This document shows positions 61,121-64,000 of a stretch of 64,000 bases of DNA, piece by piece. The notes below the pieces were generated by a model. That model saw nothing but the letters and a program-made list of their open reading frames with translations, ran no database searches and had not been told where the DNA came from. The stretch comes from Volucribacter psittacicida (GTDB lineage Bacteria; Pseudomonadota; Gammaproteobacteria; Enterobacterales; Pasteurellaceae): the NCBI RefSeq assembly GCF_004339025.1, contig NZ_SMFT01000003.1, forward strand, positions 62,001-126,000. Direction: 5' to 3'. The position numbers and the translations under genes are program-made. How positions within the stretch are numbered: position 1 is the stretch's first letter; each line of letters opens with the position of its first letter.

Positions 61121-61152
61121 AATAAGGGCGTTGATAAATTAACGCCCTTATT
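61121..61152 (+). terminator. luxS terminator-like hairpin
   Basis: AATAAGGGCGTT, eight-base loop, AACGCCCTTATT: a perfect 12-pair stem two bases after the luxS stop, followed by a modest T-rich tail. It may allow some read-through to purT. Confidence 0.7.
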
Positions 61153-61188
61153 ATTTATTCAATCATAATGAAAGATAAGGATAACAAT

Positions 61189-62370
61189 ATGACAACAATA
61201 GGTACCGCATTAACTCCCACTGCAACTAAGGTTATGATGCTTGGGGCGGGGGAATTGGGCAAAGAAGTGGTAATTGAATTACAGCGTTTAGGGGTAGAAG
61301 TGATCGCCGTAGATCGTTATGCCAACGCACCTGCTCAGCAAGTGGCACATCGTGCTTATACGCTTTCTATGTTAGATGGCGAAGCCTTAAAAGCCTTAAT
61401 TGAGGAGGAAAAACCTGATTATATTGTGCCAGAAGTAGAAGCGATAGCCACCGATACCTTACTTGAATTAGAGCAGGCAGGATTTAATGTTATTCCTACC
61501 GCAAAAGCCACCAAATTAACCATGAATCGTGAAGGTATTCGCCGACTGGCGGCAGAACAACTAGGCTTACCAACTTCGCCTTATCAATTTGTGGACAGCT
61601 TTGAGGATTTTTGTACCGCTGTTGATAATATTGGTATTCCTTGTGTGGTTAAGCCTATTATGAGTTCTTCTGGGCATGGGCAAAGTATTTTGAAATCTAA
61701 GCAAGATTTGAGCAAGGCTTGGGAATACGCGCAACAAGGCGGACGAGCAGGCGGTGGTCGTGTGATCGTTGAAGGTTTCGTTAAATTTGATTATGAAATT
61801 ACCCTATTAACCGTCCGTCATATTGGCGGAACCGCTTTTCTCGCCCCTATTGGGCATACACAGGTTGATGGCGATTATCGTGAATCTTGGCAACCACAAG
61901 CAATGTCTGAAATTGCTTTGCAAAAAGCTCAACAAATTGCCGAGAAAATTACAACGGCATTGGGCGGACGAGGAATTTTTGGGGTAGAAATGTTTGTGTG
62001 CGGTGATGAAGTGATTTTTAATGAAGTCTCGCCACGCCCACATGATACAGGTATGGTAACGCTGATTTCGCAAGAGCTTTCTGAGTTCGCCTTACACGCC
62101 AGAGCCATTTTAGGCTTGCCTATTCCTGATATTCAGCTGATTTCCCCTTCTGCTTCAAAAGCCATTGTGGTAGAGGGGAAATCGCAACAGGTGCAATTTG
62201 CCCAACTGGAGCAAGTGCTAAGTGAACCTAATACCAATATCCGTTTATTTGGTAAGGGCGAAGTTGATGGGCATCGCCGTATGGGCGTATTGCTAGCACG
62301 AGATAATAATGTTGAGCAAGCCTTAGCACGAGTTCGCCGAGCCTATGATAAATTGGAAGTGAAGTTGTAG
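61189..62370 (+). CDS. purT: Formate-dependent phosphoribosylglycinamide formyltransferase PurT
   Basis: PurT is the ATP-grasp enzyme that makes formyl-GAR from formate in purine synthesis. I chose ATG 61189 ([19 protein letters not shown]), preceded by AAGGATAAC, giving 393 residues. The N-terminal [18 protein letters not shown], central ATP-grasp [16 protein letters not shown], and [23 protein letters not shown] motifs are diagnostic. Confidence 0.96.
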   Translation: MTTIGTALTPTATKVMMLGAGELGKEVVIELQRLGVEVIAVDRYANAPAQQVAHRAYTLSMLDGEALKALIEEEKPDYIVPEVEAIATDTLLELEQAGFNVIPTAKATKLTMNREGIRRLAAEQLGLPTSPYQFVDSFEDFCTAVDNIGIPCVVKPIMSSSGHGQSILKSKQDLSKAWEYAQQGGRAGGGRVIVEGFVKFDYEITLLTVRHIGGTAFLAPIGHTQVDGDYRESWQPQAMSEIALQKAQQIAEKITTALGGRGIFGVEMFVCGDEVIFNEVSPRPHDTGMVTLISQELSEFALHARAILGLPIPDIQLISPSASKAIVVEGKSQQVQFAQLEQVLSEPNTNIRLFGKGEVDGHRRMGVLLARDNNVEQALARVRRAYDKLEVKL

Positions 62371-62381
62371 TTTGATTATAC

Positions 62382-62438
62382 TTTCCCTTAAATATAGTCG
62401 TTTTATTTTAAAGTGAAACGACTATTAAATAAGGGAAA
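62382..62438. terminator. Palindrome built on a TATAGTCG element, between purT and trmO
   Basis: A short element (62393-62426; TATAGTCGTTT...AAACGACTATT) is nested inside TTTCCCTTA (62382-62390) and TAAGGGAAA (62430-62438), making one long imperfect hairpin between convergent genes. It is the only candidate terminator there. Confidence 0.6.
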
Positions 62439-62444
62439 ATCCGA

Positions 62445-63173
62445 TTAAATAGGCTCAATTCGCAAAACTTCCGCAATATTGACCGCACTTTGGCTTTCAT
62501 TAGGCTTAATTCGCCAACGAATATTAAATTGATCCAATTTCATACCATAAATACGTCCATTATATTTGCCTTGATGATAAGCAGGGCGAGGGTCTTGTTG
62601 TAACACTTCTCGAATAAAACGCTCAAAGTGCGGTGCGTTTTGACAAAATTTTTGCAGGTTTTGTTGAGCGTTAGGGCTAAACGCCACCTGTAATAAAGGA
62701 CGTGGCTTATCTTGTGCAAACCCCGATTGAGCAAAAGGCTCACTATCGGCATAGGCAAGATAAGGTTTTATATCAAAAATAGGGGTTTTATCCACCAAAT
62801 CTACCGAACCTACTTGTAATAATACCTTGCCTTGCTGTTGTTCAATATGTTGCAATTTTACCTTAGATAATCCCAATGGATTAGGGCGATGCGTAGCACG
62901 AGAAGCTAAGACCCCAATGCGTTGATTGCCACCTAAACGAGGCGGACGAACCGTAGGTTGCCATTTGCCGGTAGGCACTTGATCAAATTGAAAGATTAAC
63001 CATAAATGCGAAAATTGCTCTAAGCCTCTTACCATATCAATGGAATGATAAGGGGGAAGTAATTCAATGGTACCTGTGCCATCTTGAACAAGTTCAGGTT
63101 GACGAGGCACACAAAATTTTTCTTTATAAGGGGTATGAATAATTGCTATAGGTTGCAGGGTTAAATTTTGCAT
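62445..63173 (-). CDS. trmO: tRNA (N6-threonylcarbamoyladenosine37-N6)-methyltransferase TrmO
   Basis: TrmO methylates t6A37 of some threonine tRNAs with S-adenosylmethionine. The 242-residue protein has the TsaA/UPF0066 signature [21 protein letters not shown] near 88-108 and the [19 protein letters not shown] motif, then a small C-terminal domain. Length is close to E. coli TrmO (YaeB). Two uptake signals lie inside (62482 and 62626). Confidence 0.93.
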   Translation of the reverse strand: MQNLTLQPIAIIHTPYKEKFCVPRQPELVQDGTGTIELLPPYHSIDMVRGLEQFSHLWLIFQFDQVPTGKWQPTVRPPRLGGNQRIGVLASRATHRPNPLGLSKVKLQHIEQQQGKVLLQVGSVDLVDKTPIFDIKPYLAYADSEPFAQSGFAQDKPRPLLQVAFSPNAQQNLQKFCQNAPHFERFIREVLQQDPRPAYHQGKYNGRIYGMKLDQFNIRWRIKPNESQSAVNIAEVLRIEPI

Positions 63174-63239
63174 ATTTTGCCTAAATTTGATCTGGAATAG
63201 TTAAAAAGTGATGAATTACCTTGTAAAATAGCCGACCTA

Positions 63240-63374
63240 TTTATTTTAAAGTGGAAGGACTATAATACGACATTGGTATGCCTTATCCTATTTTAAATGG
63301 AAAGGACGATATTTTAAAATAGCCGATGATTTATAATCGTCCCATCTTGTCTATTTTAAATTGAAACGACGATA
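63240..63374. repeat. Cluster of rearranged TATAGTCG elements upstream of menA
   Basis: Three partial units follow each other. The first is a right end ending in GGACTATA (to 63264). The second is a piece with the ACGACATTGGTATGCC core and a right end (63266-63311). The third is a shortened unit ATAATCGTCCCA...TTGAAACGACGATA (63333-63374). They fill most of the 219-base gap between trmO and menA and would lie in the menA promoter region. Confidence 0.65.
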
Positions 63375-63392
63375 ATTGTTTTATGGGGATCT

Positions 63393-64000
63393 ATGAGCCA
63401 AAGCACATTAAAAATGTGGTTAGAAACCGCAAGACCCAAAACGCTGCCTTTAGCATTAGCTTCTATTTTAACAGGTTCAGCGCTAGCTTATTGGCAAGGC
63501 ACATTTAGTGGGCTTATTATGGGATTATGCCTATTAACCACGCTGTTGTTGCAGATTTTATCCAATTTTGCCAATGATTATGGCGATCATCTCAAGGGAT
63601 CGGATACAGAAGAACGCATAGGGCCGTTAAGAGGTATTCAAAAGGGCGGTATCAGTTTTCATCAATTACGCCAAGGATTAATACTCATGGTGTTAGCGAG
63701 CTTGCTATCAGGGGGATTATTAATTGCGGTTTCCTATCAACATTTATCCGATATTTTGGTTTTTGCTGGATTAGGTGCATTAGCGATTATTTCTGCGATT
63801 ACCTATACAGTAGGTGAAAAACCTTATGGTTATATGGGATTAGGCGATATTTCTGTACTTATTTTTTTCGGTTTATTAGCGGTAGTTGGAAGCTATTATT
63901 TACAAGTCCATCAATTCAACGGCGCTATTTTATTACCTGCTTGTGCAAGTGGTTTATTGGCAGTTGCGGTATTAAATATCAATAATTTACGGGATATTGA
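63393..64000 (+). CDS. menA: 1,4-dihydroxy-2-naphthoate polyprenyltransferase MenA, 3' end outside window
   Basis: The frame opens at ATG 63393 and runs to the window edge (202 codons of about 300). It begins MSQSTLKMWLETARPKTLPL. It has the UbiA-superfamily Asp motif NFANDYGDHLKGSDTEERIGP near 65-85, and several membrane segments follow. MenA prenylates dihydroxynaphthoate in menaquinone synthesis. GGGGAT precedes the ATG. Confidence 0.93.
   Translation, partial: MSQSTLKMWLETARPKTLPLALASILTGSALAYWQGTFSGLIMGLCLLTTLLLQILSNFANDYGDHLKGSDTEERIGPLRGIQKGGISFHQLRQGLILMVLASLLSGGLLIAVSYQHLSDILVFAGLGALAIISAITYTVGEKPYGYMGLGDISVLIFFGLLAVVGSYYLQVHQFNGAILLPACASGLLAVAVLNINNLRDI

Overview
The window looks like a chromosome segment of a Pasteurellaceae species of the Hin type. 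At least 24 copies of the 9-base uptake signal AAGTGCGGT (either strand) can be read by eye. The AT-rich base use, the bifunctional GshF, the bexDCBA/KpsCS-type capsule locus and the gene content fit Haemophilus, Pasteurella, Avibacterium or Gallibacterium relatives. I cannot name the species from sequence alone.

Layout. 1-994: 3' part of ubiD. 1142-19319: complete dcw cell-division and murein cluster on the minus strand, mraZ to lpxC, with a mraZ promoter and three GTGGT boxes at 10-base spacing. 19605-28659: patatin-like protein, arcA, prfC, gapA, and the rpsU-dnaG-rpoD macromolecular synthesis operon. 28731-32084: a trimeric autotransporter adhesin (TAA) followed by a TpgA-like lipoprotein. 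A poly-C tract lies inside a translated-looking leader that is out of frame with the adhesin by one base. 32346-34619: gshF. 34620-35326: AT-rich, no credible gene. 35327-47696: group 2 (ABC-dependent) capsule locus. Export genes bexDCBA are on the minus strand; a divergent plus-strand block holds a Stealth phosphotransferase, a GT2/TagF/TPR polymerase, and KpsC- and KpsS-like Kdo transferases. A C9 tract lies in the divergent promoter region. 47724-51798: ilvGM-ilvD with a leader peptide and attenuator plus a PurR-type operator. 51999-57941: M48 lipoprotease, ppa, GNAT, tpiA, yggT, a YceK-like lipoprotein and rep. 58144-58461: tRNA-Ser(GCU) and two identical tRNA-Arg(ACG). 58490-64000: orphan PRD protein, yqaB-yqaA, two tandem sRNA-like units, luxS, purT, trmO and the 5' part of menA.

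Most interesting signals. (1) A phase-variable switch in front of the adhesin, with the frame arithmetic worked out. (2) A second poly-C tract at the capsule promoters. (3) A family of small inverted-repeat elements between about 51.8 and 63.4 kb whose core resembles neisserial Correia elements. (4) Two tandem, structure-conserved sRNA-like units upstream of luxS. (5) A compact two-gene capsule-specific region inside a roughly 12.5 kb gap without uptake signals, suggesting acquisition from elsewhere. (6) An ilv attenuator preceded by an exact PurR-consensus operator.

How the parts relate. The dcw, lpxC and ddlB genes build the septum and envelope. The adhesin, TpgA-like protein and capsule determine the surface, and both surface loci carry homopolymeric C tracts typical of contingency loci. 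The rest is conserved housekeeping metabolism.
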